From the NCBI GenBank assembly GCA_023258825.1, contig JALQWE010000093.1:1-10087 (forward strand): 10,087 nucleotides of DNA. Direction: 5' to 3'. Source of the DNA: Planctomycetaceae bacterium (lineage in GTDB: Bacteria > Planctomycetota > Planctomycetia > Planctomycetales > Planctomycetaceae). The translations under genes were made by a program, and so were the position numbers. The notes beneath the pieces were generated by a model, which worked only from the letters and a program-made list of their open reading frames with translations, was not told where the DNA came from and made no database searches. This document shows, one piece after another, positions 1 through 6,489 of the stretch (the first letter of the stretch is position 1; each line of letters opens with the position of its first letter).

Positions 1-569
1 AGCGCCGGGAAGGCCCCCAGCACCACCTCCACCAGCGCGGTGTACATTACACAGAACACCATGGCCCTCCGCGGAAACAGCACACCGACAAGCAGAAATA
101 CGGCCGCATAGGCCAGTGCCGACAGAAAACTCAGACGGACCATCGCCAGCCAGATCTGGTACTTGCTGAACGCATTGCTGATCCATAACCCGGCTGTGAC
201 TCCGGTGACCGCTGCTGTGAATCCCCAGGTAAATGCCACGGCAAATTTCCCGAGCAGCAGGTGAAAGATTCCGTGGGGCCGAGTCGCGAGGTAGACCCAG
301 CTGCGCTGTTCAAGCTCCGACGCAATCGCAGGACCAGCCATCAACAGCACACTCATCGCTGTACAGACGCAGGGAACGGTCACGTAAAACATCAGTGACC
401 AGACGGAATCGCGTTCTGCGGCCGGGATGTCGCCCTCCATATGCTGGATCCACGTCATCAGCGCTGTGACCAGCACCGGGAAGACAGCCATCACCAGCCA
501 CCAGGCCATCCGGCCGGTTGTCAGTGACTTCTTCCATTCGTAAACAAAAACAGCACGCAGGATGTTCAC
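1..569 (-). CDS. ABC-2 type transporter permease B (partial, C-terminus beyond left edge)
   Basis: Membrane subunit of an ABC-2 type transporter, the partner of the ATPase encoded just upstream. The first 189 residues are visible and open to the window edge. The start is a GTG at 567-569 that overlaps the ATPase TGA stop (GTGA, 4 nt); a good Shine-Dalgarno (GGTGAG) lies about 6 nt before it, so coupled translation is likely. Hydrophobic segments fall near residues 22-40, 56-79, 108-129, 139-165 and 168-186. Between segments 2 and 3, around residues 81-108, is SELEQRSWVYLATRP followed by LLLGK. This matches the ABC-2 permease pattern of an acidic cytoplasmic loop, an RP pair and a GK. Permease A has the equivalent SRP and ILGK, so the two are probably paralogues. 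The substrate cannot be read from the sequence. Confidence 0.82.
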   Translation of the reverse strand, partial: MNILRAVFVYEWKKSLTTGRMAWWLVMAVFPVLVTALMTWIQHMEGDIPAAERDSVWSLMFYVTVPCVCTAMSVLLMAGPAIASELEQRSWVYLATRPHGIFHLLLGKFAVAFTWGFTAAVTGVTAGLWISNAFSKYQIWLAMVRLSFLSALAYAAVFLLVGVLFPRRAMVFCVMYTALVEVVLGAFPA

Positions 570-1513
570 AACTCACCTCGGTGAATCTTCATGAGTGAAT
601 TGAACAGGGACTGCAGAGAATCATCCGCAGTGCGGATTTCAAAAACGATCATGTCCCGAGAATGAATCCATCGCACCAGTTCTGAGGTGAGTCCAGAGGC
701 ATTGCCGGTGCTGATCTGAACTGTTTCGCCGGCCGGTCCGGGCTGAATGCGCACAGCTTCTGCCAATCCGGCCTGCAACACCATCGCCGCAAGTTCCCGG
801 CCGTGGGTACAGCGAATTCGGATGTCCATCGGCACCTGAAACAACAGTTCATGCACTTCAGCCGCGGTCCCCGAAGCCAGTAGCCGACCACCGGAAATCA
901 GCAGAAACGACTGCGTCAGTGCCTCCACTTCATGCAGCACATGGCTGGCAATGATGATACTGCGTCCCTGACGAATCCAGTCTCGCAGCAGCTCCGTCAT
1001 GTCCGCTCGACCAATCGGATCCAGACCACTCAGCGGCTCATCCAGAATCAGCAACTCCGGGGAATGGGCGATCGCCTGAGCCAGTTTGGTTCGCTGACGC
1101 ATGCCGCGGGAATACCCGGAAATCGGGCGTCGCATGCCTTCGGCCATCCCCACAATTCCCAGCGTTTCTTCAGCCCGCTGCCGTGCCTGGCGCCGGCCAA
1201 CCCCCTGCATCTCCAGCAGATAGGTGACCCAATCGAGCCCCGTCACACTCGCATACATGCCTTCGAAGCCCGGGCAAAACCCGATGCGCCGCATCAATTC
1301 CGCATTGTCTCGCGGTGACTGGCCCAGCACTGTGACTGCCCCGCGCGTCGGCCGCAGTTGTCCGATCAGCAGATTCAGCATCGTGCTTTTACCGGCACCA
1401 TTCGGGCCCAGCAGACCGTAGGCTCCCGGTGGCAGCTCCAGTGTCACGTCGTTGACGCCCAGAACATTGCCGTACAGTTTTGTCACATTCTGAAAACCGA
1501 TCATGGTGCTCAT
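566..1513 (-). CDS. ABC transporter ATP-binding protein B
   Basis: Cytoplasmic ATPase of 315 residues that should power permease B. Visible motifs are Walker A GPNGAGKST (36-44), a degenerate ABC signature SGYSRGMRQ (132-140), Walker B LLILDEP (154-160) and the switch histidine in ASHVLHE (H191). The Q-loop is unusual: the usual IGYxPQ or IGYxPE is IGFCPG (77-82), with glycine in place of the Gln/Glu. The C-terminal 100 or so residues form the accessory domain common in the CcmA/NatA-like ATPases that work with ABC-2 permeases. The ATG start lies 11 nt after the permease A stop, with a GAGGG about 9 nt upstream. Its stop overlaps the permease B start. Substrate unknown; the family includes exporters of antibiotics, lipids and sodium, and gliding-machinery ATPases. 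Confidence 0.93.
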   Translation of the reverse strand: MSTMIGFQNVTKLYGNVLGVNDVTLELPPGAYGLLGPNGAGKSTMLNLLIGQLRPTRGAVTVLGQSPRDNAELMRRIGFCPGFEGMYASVTGLDWVTYLLEMQGVGRRQARQRAEETLGIVGMAEGMRRPISGYSRGMRQRTKLAQAIAHSPELLILDEPLSGLDPIGRADMTELLRDWIRQGRSIIIASHVLHEVEALTQSFLLISGGRLLASGTAAEVHELLFQVPMDIRIRCTHGRELAAMVLQAGLAEAVRIQPGPAGETVQISTGNASGLTSELVRWIHSRDMIVFEIRTADDSLQSLFNSLMKIHRGEL

Positions 1514-1524
1514 TCTGACGGCCC

Positions 1525-2496
1525 TCAGATCTGCAAAGGAGCAGAAACGCGGCGATAAAGTACCGCTGATGACAATACCGTGATCAACCCCAGCAGGATC
1601 AAACGCATCTCGATGCCCTGCACCTGGAAATTCGTGTCCAGAATCCAGGCTGCAACGTCACTGAAGACGTGAAACAAAGAGACACACTGCAGCAGCGAGG
1701 TGGCTTCTGATGACATCATCGGCATGATCGCCGCGTAGGTCAGGAATCCGAGAATCCAGATGGCAAACCAGCCGAACGAGGCATAGCGTGACTCCGTCGT
1801 CAGCGATGACAGCATCAGTGACAACAGCGTGCAGGGGACGACCATCATCAGTGAGACCAGCAGAATCTTCAGCGGCAGGTCCCATGTCGAACTCAGAACA
1901 CTCAGATCAGGAGACAACAATACTCCCATCAGAAACAGAAGTAACGCAGGAACCAACGTGATCATCAGCAGAAAAAACATGACCGAAGCCGCTTTGCCCA
2001 GGATGTACTGAATCCGGGTCAGCGGTCTCGAAAAATACAGCAGAAAGGCACGCGATCGAAAATCCTGTGAAATCAGGGGAGGAACGATGACACCGATCAT
2101 AGGGATCAGAATGAACGGCTGAGAACGGCGGAACAACGTCAGCAGCAACGCTGACCAGAACAGGTGTCTCTCTGTTCCTGGCGAAGCCGTGCGCCGCTGC
2201 ACCAGTTCTGACACATTGGAAAACTGTCGCCGCCCCCCAGCCCCGGGTTCCAGCAGCATCTGCGATAACCCAATGACCGCTTCTCCGGCAAACTCGTCCC
2301 GGCCACTTGCCTGCTCATACACAAAAATCAGAAACCCCATCAACGCCGCCGGCATCCAGGCGAAAAACATCATCCTCCGCAGCCACATACTTAACCAGGC
2401 ACGACGGATGCCGATTTCAGCAACGACCATCCAGCGCGTCAGCAGGGCTGCTCGTACACCATGCCACTCTCGATATCCCGGATCATGTATTGGCAC
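1525..2496 (-). CDS. ABC-2 type transporter permease A
   Basis: Integral membrane protein of 323 residues, likely the partner of ATPase A. About six hydrophobic segments are visible, near residues 42-60, 127-143, 171-194, 209-231, 239-260 and 296-313. Between the first two is a large soluble stretch (about 61-126), which would lie outside the membrane in the usual ABC-2 fold. After segment 2 comes PPLISQDFRSRAF, then FSRPLTRIQYILGK (155-168), the ABC-2 permease loop pattern. The start is GTG at 2494-2496, chosen because GAGAGGTG sits 5-6 nt upstream. It lies inside the end of the ATPase A gene (14-nt overlap), so translation is likely coupled. The stop is 11 nt before the ATPase B start. Confidence 0.85.
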   Translation of the reverse strand: MPIHDPGYREWHGVRAALLTRWMVVAEIGIRRAWLSMWLRRMMFFAWMPAALMGFLIFVYEQASGRDEFAGEAVIGLSQMLLEPGAGGRRQFSNVSELVQRRTASPGTERHLFWSALLLTLFRRSQPFILIPMIGVIVPPLISQDFRSRAFLLYFSRPLTRIQYILGKAASVMFFLLMITLVPALLLFLMGVLLSPDLSVLSSTWDLPLKILLVSLMMVVPCTLLSLMLSSLTTESRYASFGWFAIWILGFLTYAAIMPMMSSEATSLLQCVSLFHVFSDVAAWILDTNFQVQGIEMRLILLGLITVLSSAVLYRRVSAPLQI

Positions 2497-3415
2497 GTTG
2501 CACCTCTCTCACCGCATCCAGAAAAATCTGTTCCAGAGAATTTCTGGAGGGGCTCATGTTGCGTATCACACATCCGGACGCAGCAGCAGACTCCCACAGT
2601 CGACCACTCACATCTTCCGCTAACCCGTCAACTCGAAGTTGCTGAACGTCCGTCAACTCAGCATTCATGCCCGCGGACTGCAGAGCCCTGAGAAAGGCCG
2701 CCGAATCCCCGTGAACATTCAAATGCAGCGACGGGCTTGGCATCCTCAGCAGAAACTCCAGACTCTCACTGACACGAACAGTGCCTCCGGCGAGAATCAC
2801 CACGTAATCACAGACGGCCTGAACATCCGGGAGAATATGAGTACAGAGTATGACGGATTTTCCAAAATCCCGCGACAGGATGCGGATGCGATTCAGCATC
2901 GCCTCACGCTCCTCCGGATCCAACCCCGTTGTCGGCTCATCCAGAATCAGCAGCCGCGGATCGTGGACAATCGCCATTGCAAACCGCAGCTTTTGGCGCA
3001 TTCCGGTAGAATACGTTTCCACGGGGCGGTAACGCTCCTGACCCGCTCCGCAGAAATCCAGAATCTCGTGCCCCCGACGAATCGCCTCCGTCCCCTCCAT
3101 ACCAGACAATCGCGCGGCAACCTGCATGGTCTCGATGCCCGATAAACCATGAATGTAGCAATCGTCCTCAGGCATATATCCAATCTGATTGCGGACCTGG
3201 TCCGTTGAAGTGCCCAGCGGAATCCCCAGAACGTGTCCCGTTCCCTGATTCACAGCCACAAGGCCCAGCAGCACCTTAATCAGAGTACTCTTGCCAGCTC
3301 CGTTCGGCCCCAGCAGGCCCGTGACTCCCGGAAACACTCTCAGGTTGACATTCGTCAGAGCCCGGAACCGGCCGTAATCCTTGGTCAGTCCCTGAAGTTC
3401 GATCAACGCAGACAT
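2483..3415 (-). CDS. ABC transporter ATP-binding protein A
   Basis: First gene of the four-gene minus-strand operon. This 310-residue cytoplasmic ATPase should energise permease A. Motifs: Walker A GPNGAGKST (36-44), Q-loop region IGYMPE (78-83, with Glu in place of Gln, as is common in GldA/NatA-like ATPases), signature TYSTGMRQ (134-141), Walker B LLILDEP (155-161) and switch histidine CTHIL (H193). Walker A is at exactly the same residue numbers as in ATPase B and the signature motifs share YSxGMRQ, so the two probably come from a duplication. The ATG start has only a weak upstream AGGA about 13 nt away, and no clear promoter was found in the 724-nt gap before it. An ATPase of this type often pairs with one permease forming a homodimer or heterodimer. 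Confidence 0.94.
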   Translation of the reverse strand: MSALIELQGLTKDYGRFRALTNVNLRVFPGVTGLLGPNGAGKSTLIKVLLGLVAVNQGTGHVLGIPLGTSTDQVRNQIGYMPEDDCYIHGLSGIETMQVAARLSGMEGTEAIRRGHEILDFCGAGQERYRPVETYSTGMRQKLRFAMAIVHDPRLLILDEPTTGLDPEEREAMLNRIRILSRDFGKSVILCTHILPDVQAVCDYVVILAGGTVRVSESLEFLLRMPSPSLHLNVHGDSAAFLRALQSAGMNAELTDVQQLRVDGLAEDVSGRLWESAAASGCVIRNMSPSRNSLEQIFLDAVREVQRANT

Positions 3416-3609
3416 TGGGGCCGCTGATTCCTGTCAAACGAGGAAATACCCGGGGCGATAAGCAGGAAAAAATTCGCTTCTCACCTCAGGACTATCGCCT
3501 AGCCCGGCCCATGAAGCAAGCCCCCACGATCGGAAAAGCCACAAACCGTCCGCTACGATTCGGTCCTCACCGTCAACCCCGGTCGCTACGCCTCGCAGCG
3601 GAGGTCTTC

Positions 3610-3641
3610 TGCCACTGCCAGGTGCTGCCACTGCCAGGTGC
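3610..3641. repeat. Perfect tandem duplication of a 16-bp unit
   Basis: The unit TGCCACTGCCAGGTGC occurs at 3610-3625 and again, without spacer or mismatch, at 3626-3641. Each unit itself contains a TGCCA doublet. It lies in non-coding DNA about 200 nt upstream of the ABC operon and 500 nt upstream of csrA. It could be a slippage product, part of a dispersed element, or a paired binding site. Confidence 0.9.
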
Positions 3642-4002
3642 CATGCACCGTCGTCTCCACCGCCGCCAAACGAACAATTGGATCTGCAGATCGCCGCCCG
3701 GCACCGCAGCAGGTTGTTTTCACGGAGCTTTCGTCGTCAGGATCCGAATAGTCAGACTCTCAGCAGACGGAAAAATCGTTACAGCAGGATTCGTTGACAC
3801 AAACCACCGAGATTGGCACCGGAGTACTTACCGTTTCGGCAAATCCTGCGGAATACGGCAATCGGACGACGATACACGACATAGAGTTGGGCGCTCTGCG
3901 CAATATCTGAGGCCTTCTCGGGGTTTTTCAGGCAGAAATTGGCGTCAAATGGCTGCTGGTTTCTGTGAAGCAGAGTGCCGGGCAGCAGCTCGTTCATGAG
4001 CC

Positions 4003-4021
4003 AGAAGGAGGTGCTCCTTCT
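4003..4021 (+). promoter_or_regulatory. Perfect 8-bp hairpin in the csrA upstream region
   Basis: AGAAGGAG (4003-4010) and CTCCTTCT (4014-4021) form a perfect stem with a GTG loop, 119 nt before the csrA start. No T-run follows, so it is not an intrinsic terminator. The stem carries an AAGGAG sequence, which contains the GGA core that CsrA recognises, although CsrA prefers GGA in a loop. If csrA transcription starts upstream of it, the hairpin would be in the leader. Confidence 0.45.
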
Positions 4022-4128
4022 GTCAGGGAGTTGATCCGGGATCTTTTACTGTCTGCCTCCGGGGTCCGTGTGTGACTCCGGGTTCATCAGAACCAGCGGG
4101 CAGCAATCATTCACGACGAAGATTGACC

Positions 4129-4138
4129 AGGGACTGGA
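4129..4138 (+). promoter_or_regulatory. csrA ribosome binding site with two GGA motifs (possible CsrA autoregulation site)
   Basis: AGGGA at 4129-4133 is 6 nt before the ATG at 4140 and settles the choice of start. The stretch CAGGGACTGGAC holds two GGA triplets (4131-4133, 4136-4138), and CAGGGAC resembles the CARGGAU core of CsrA sites. CsrA of other bacteria represses translation by covering the Shine-Dalgarno, and autoregulation of csrA is known in E. coli. That it happens here is inferred. Confidence 0.55.
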
Positions 4139-4139
4139 C

Positions 4140-4325
4140 ATGTTGGTACTCAGCCGTAAGAAAGATGAAAAGATTGTCATCGGCGATTCCATTACGCTGA
4201 TGGTCATTGAGATCCGTGGTGACAAAGTGCGACTGGGAATTGAAGCTCCCAGAGACGTCACGGTGCATCGCGAAGAGGTCTACGAAGCCATCCGTCGCGA
4301 GACGACTCCCGACCAGAAGGCCTGA
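4140..4325 (+). CDS. csrA: Carbon storage regulator CsrA (RsmA)
   Basis: Small RNA-binding protein that dimerises and binds GGA motifs in mRNA leaders to control translation and stability. The product is 61 residues, the same length as E. coli CsrA, and can be aligned along its whole length: MLVLSRKKDEKIVIGD at the start and RLGIEAPRDVTVHREEVY at 31-48. The residues known to contact RNA are present (L4, R6, and R44 in VHREE). The frame is open 24 codons further upstream (from 4068), but the ATG at 4140 begins exactly at the conserved MLVLSR and has a Shine-Dalgarno, so it is the start used here. The gene stands alone, not next to fliW or flagellar genes. Possible targets in the window include csrA itself and the dehydratase leader, which has an AGGAA Shine-Dalgarno. 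Confidence 0.97.
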   Translation: MLVLSRKKDEKIVIGDSITLMVIEIRGDKVRLGIEAPRDVTVHREEVYEAIRRETTPDQKA

Positions 4326-4338
4326 GTACCCAACCGAC

Positions 4339-4359
4339 GTCCGTAAAGGATTCACGGAC
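4339..4359 (+). terminator. Possible csrA terminator hairpin
   Basis: GTCCGT (4339-4344) pairs with ACGGAC (4354-4359) over a 9-nt loop, beginning 13 nt after the csrA stop. No T-run follows directly; the nearest is TTTTT at 4401-4405. It is a modest hairpin and a weak candidate. Confidence 0.3.
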
Positions 4360-4588
4360 CAGTGAACTCGTTGCTGTTGCGTTCCCTGAGCACAGCACTG
4401 TTTTTCTGTTCCGAGCGGCCGTTGTCCCGGCGTCCCTGCGTGCATGCGGCAGTCGCTCTGGAACCGTTGATCCATAAGAAATCCGGCAGCGTTGATCGCC
4501 CGCCGGCACTGAAGCTCGCTGCGCTCACGACGAATCGACCATGTGGGCGATGACGAACGCTGCTCCCGGAGTTTCGGGTAATCATTTT

Positions 4589-4689
4589 TCAGCGAGTGGT
4601 CGTAAAACTCGCTGAGTGACTCGAGTGAAATGGCGCGCGACGCACGCTCCATTGGGTGAGCGATGTTGCTCGTTCACTCACGCTGAGTG
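4589..4689. repeat. Array of four adjacent inverted repeats (hairpin-dense block)
   Basis: Four stems lie one after another in 101 nt. H1: TCAGCGAGT (4589-4597) with ACTCGCTGA (4607-4615), 9 bp, perfect. H2: AATGG (4629-4633) with CCATT (4649-4653), with an inner GCG/CGC. H3: GTGAGCGA (4656-4663) with TCGTTCAC (4670-4677), 8 bp including one G-T wobble. H4: CACTCA (4675-4680) with TGAGTG (4684-4689), sharing three bases with H3. CGCTGAGTG also occurs twice as a direct repeat (4610-4618 and 4681-4689). No gene is involved. It could be a dispersed repeat element, a structured RNA or a protein-binding array. Confidence 0.6.
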
Positions 4690-4846
4690 GCGCACGGATT
4701 GGCAGCAGAGTCGAAGGCATTCTCTGCGTGACGCGCACCCCTGTCGTGCTGCGCCGCTGCCGGCGGAAATTCACCCCCGCATGGCCCTCGCTGCGTCCCG
4801 CATTCAACAGTCACCGGGGAAAAACGGCGTCCACGCCAATCGGGGC

Positions 4847-4875
4847 TTGTCCTGAATCCGACAGGATGGGAGAAT
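4847..4875 (+). promoter_or_regulatory. Candidate sigma70-like promoter of the dehydratase gene
   Basis: TTGTCC (4847-4852) and GAGAAT (4870-4875) are 17 bp apart; each matches four of six consensus bases. Transcription would start near 4882, inside the palindrome at 4876-4887, which would suit a repressor operator. It is a moderate match only, and its -10 box overlaps the outer stem of the possible RNA structure, so the two readings compete. Confidence 0.35.
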
Positions 4876-4887
4876 CGGTCCGGACCG
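4876..4887. promoter_or_regulatory. Perfect 12-bp palindrome, possible operator
   Basis: CGGTCCGGACCG is identical to its reverse complement and lies 54 nt before the dehydratase start, at the expected transcription start of the candidate promoter. It is flanked by GGGAGAA (4868-4874) and its complement TTCTCCC (4904-4910). Symmetric sites of this kind suit a dimeric repressor; no regulator gene is visible in the window. Confidence 0.45.
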
Positions 4888-4941
4888 TGATGGCAATTCT
4901 GCCTTCTCCCCGCTTCACTCCTTCCTTCAGGAACCGCGTAC

Positions 4942-6489
4942 GTGACGACTCTGGCCCCTATGCTGCTGCTCCATGCATCCGACAACGTTGCTGTGGCAAG
5001 ACGTCCATTACTGGCCGGTGAAGTGCTGTCCGTTGCGGGTCAACAGATCAGAGTGGCTGAGCCAATTCCAGCCAATCACAAACTGGCAATTGCACCGATC
5101 GATACCGGGAGAACGATTCGCAAGTTTGGCCAACCCATCGGCTCAGCCTCACAGCCGATCGGCCCCGGTCAGTGGGTCCACACGCATAACGTCAGTATCG
5201 AACGCGAAAAATCCGGGTATGAGTTCGGGACCGAGCTGATCGAATTCCCCAAACCCGCGCCCAGGACTTTTCAGGGGTATCGACGAAAAGATGGCCGCGT
5301 AGGGACTCGTAACTACATCGCCGTCATCAGCACAGTGAACTGCTCGGCCACGACCTCGCGTTACGTCGCACAGGAACTGGCCCGAACAGACCTCAGTCGC
5401 TACCCGCACATCGATGGCGTCATTCCGGTTGTTCACAAGAGCGGTTGTGCGTTTGCTTACAACAGCGATGACCATCTGCTGCTGAATCGCACGCTTGCAG
5501 GATTTGCTCGCCACCCGAATATCGCCGCATGCCTTGTGCTTGGCCTTGGCTGCGAAACGGCACAGGCCAGCCATCTGCAGCAAACACAGGGCCTTGTGCA
5601 ACTTGGCGGCGCGTCAGCGGGTGCCGCAGACGACCTGCCCATGATTCTCAATATCCAGGAAGTCGGCGGGGTGAGAAAAACGGTGGATCGCTCTCTGGGC
5701 GTTCTGCGTGAACTTCTGGCCGGAGCGAATGACGTTCGGCGTGAACCGATCCCTTTGTCTGAACTGATTCTCGGTCTGCAGTGTGGTGGAAGCGACGGGG
5801 CCAGCGGAATCACGGCGAACCCGGCACTGGGATATGCCAGCGACCTGCTGGTGGCACACGGAGGGGGCTCCGTTCTGGCAGAAACTCCGGAAGTTTACGG
5901 AGCTGAGCAGTTGCTCACCCGGCGTTCCGTATCTCGCGAAGTCGGAGAGAAATTGCTCGAACGAATTCGCTGGTGGGAAGATTACGCGAGGAAAAATAAC
6001 GCCTCCATCGACAATAATCCCTCCTATGGAAACAAGCAGGGAGGACTCACGACCATCATCGAAAAGTCGCTGGGCGCTGTTGCCAAGGGCGGTACCGCAC
6101 CGCTCACCGACGTGTTCCAGTTCGCCGAGCCAATCACTCGCAAAGGCTTTACGTTCATGGATACGCCGGGGTACGACCCCATTTCCGTCACTGGGTTGGT
6201 CGCCGGCGGCTGCCAGGTTGTGGTTTTCACCACCGGTCGTGGAAGCTGTTTCGGGTGCAAGCCGGCTCCGACAATTAAAGTCGCCACCAATACACCGCTC
6301 TTCCAGCGCATGCGCGAAGATATGGACCTGAACGCCGGAACAATTCTTGACGGAGCCTCAATTGAAAGCGTCGGACAGGACATCTTCGAAAAAATTATCT
6401 CCGTGGCCAGCGGCGAGCAAACGCTGAGTGAACAGCAGGGAATTGGTGACGAAGAGTTTTGCCCGTGGATGCCCGGACCGATCTTCTGA
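4942..6489 (+). CDS. uxaA: UxaA-type altronate/aldarate dehydratase (SAF domain plus dehydratase domain)
   Basis: Predicted cytoplasmic metal-dependent dehydratase of 515 residues that removes water from a sugar acid; altronate to 2-keto-3-deoxygluconate is the reaction of E. coli UxaA. Residues 8-83 form the SAF domain (HASDNVAVA at 11-19, NHKLAIAPI at 45-53, WVHTHN at 78-83). The main domain begins at GRVGTRNYIAVIS (118-130) and includes HKSGCAF (165-171), LQCGGSDGASGITANPALG (279-297), ETPEVYGAE (314-322), NPSYGNKQGG (359-368) and TTGRGSCFGCKPAPTIK (430-446). ETPEVYGAE and the C-terminal EEFCPWMPG favour UxaA-like enzymes over galactarate dehydratase GarD, but the true substrate is not proven. 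Start is GTG with AGGAA (4929-4933) 8 nt upstream; an in-frame ATG at 4960 is an alternative. No other hexuronate-pathway gene is beside it. Confidence 0.93.
   Translation: MTTLAPMLLLHASDNVAVARRPLLAGEVLSVAGQQIRVAEPIPANHKLAIAPIDTGRTIRKFGQPIGSASQPIGPGQWVHTHNVSIEREKSGYEFGTELIEFPKPAPRTFQGYRRKDGRVGTRNYIAVISTVNCSATTSRYVAQELARTDLSRYPHIDGVIPVVHKSGCAFAYNSDDHLLLNRTLAGFARHPNIAACLVLGLGCETAQASHLQQTQGLVQLGGASAGAADDLPMILNIQEVGGVRKTVDRSLGVLRELLAGANDVRREPIPLSELILGLQCGGSDGASGITANPALGYASDLLVAHGGGSVLAETPEVYGAEQLLTRRSVSREVGEKLLERIRWWEDYARKNNASIDNNPSYGNKQGGLTTIIEKSLGAVAKGGTAPLTDVFQFAEPITRKGFTFMDTPGYDPISVTGLVAGGCQVVVFTTGRGSCFGCKPAPTIKVATNTPLFQRMREDMDLNAGTILDGASIESVGQDIFEKIISVASGEQTLSEQQGIGDEEFCPWMPGPIF

Larger units (their letters stand above)
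3416..4139. other. Divergent intergenic region between the ABC operon and csrA
   Basis: A 724-nt gap with no supportable protein gene. The open frames in it are rich in Arg, Pro, Ser and Cys and show no recognisable domain. It should hold the promoters of both the ABC operon (leftward) and csrA (rightward), but no convincing -35/-10 pair was found. It contains an imperfect pair of CCGCTACG / TCGCTACG boxes (3545-3557 and 3578-3590), a perfect 16-bp tandem duplication (3610-3641), seven GGA triplets between 3724 and 3866, and an 8-bp hairpin at 4003-4021. A run of about 130 nt around 3530-3660 has the look of a dispersed non-coding repeat, which is a guess. Confidence 0.6.
4826..4910 (+). promoter_or_regulatory. 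Possible structured leader of the dehydratase mRNA
   Basis: Inverted repeats are packed through 85 nt: GGCG/CGCC (4826-4837), TCCTG/CAGGA (4850-4866), an outer stem GGGAGAA/TTCTCCC (4868-4874 with 4904-4910) and, inside it, CGGT/ACCG (4876-4887) and GGCA/TGCC (4892-4903). The last three would make a three-way junction directly abutting the preceding hairpin. It does not match any riboswitch class that I can recognise. Short stems arise by chance in GC-rich DNA, so the structure is tentative. Confidence 0.35.
4326..4941. other. Long intergenic region between csrA and the dehydratase gene
   Basis: A 616-nt stretch with no supportable gene. Open frames on both strands (for example 4656-5021 plus, and 4674-4985 minus) overlap each other and the dehydratase start and are rich in Arg, Ser and Thr with no domain. 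It holds the weak csrA terminator, a hairpin-dense block (4589-4689) and a set of inverted repeats just before the dehydratase (4826-4910). Nothing recognisable was found between about 4410 and 4585, or between 4690 and 4820. Confidence 0.6.

Noticed and set aside
310..576. 88-codon minus-strand open frame MSCEHPACC... near the left edge
   Set aside because: Out of frame with the hydrophobic permease B reading, which starts at GTG 569 and stays open to the edge with ABC-2 motifs.
3779..3997. 72-codon minus-strand open frame (MNELLPGTLLH...)
   Set aside because: Composition is not obviously random, but there is no domain, no good ribosome binding site and it lies opposite another open frame. 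Not supportable without homologues.
3415..3999. 194-codon plus-strand open frame in the gap before csrA
   Set aside because: It overlaps the ATPase A start, is rich in Arg/Pro/Ser/Cys, has no domain and spans the 16-bp tandem repeat. No Shine-Dalgarno fits.
4068..4139. 24-codon N-terminal extension of CsrA
   Set aside because: CsrA proteins start at the conserved MLxLxR; the ATG at 4140 has a correctly spaced AGGGA.
4585..4615. Hairpin 4589-4615 as an intrinsic terminator
   Set aside because: The T-run (4585-4589) precedes the hairpin on the plus strand and is an A-run after it on the minus strand, the wrong arrangement for either strand.
4674..4985. Minus-strand 103-codon open frame opposite the dehydratase start
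   Set aside because: Low-complexity Arg/Gly/Ser/His composition, no family resemblance, antisense to a real gene start.
4656..5021. Plus-strand open frame running into the dehydratase gene
   Set aside because: It overlaps the dehydratase in another frame and runs through the hairpin blocks; Arg/Pro/Ser-rich with no domain.
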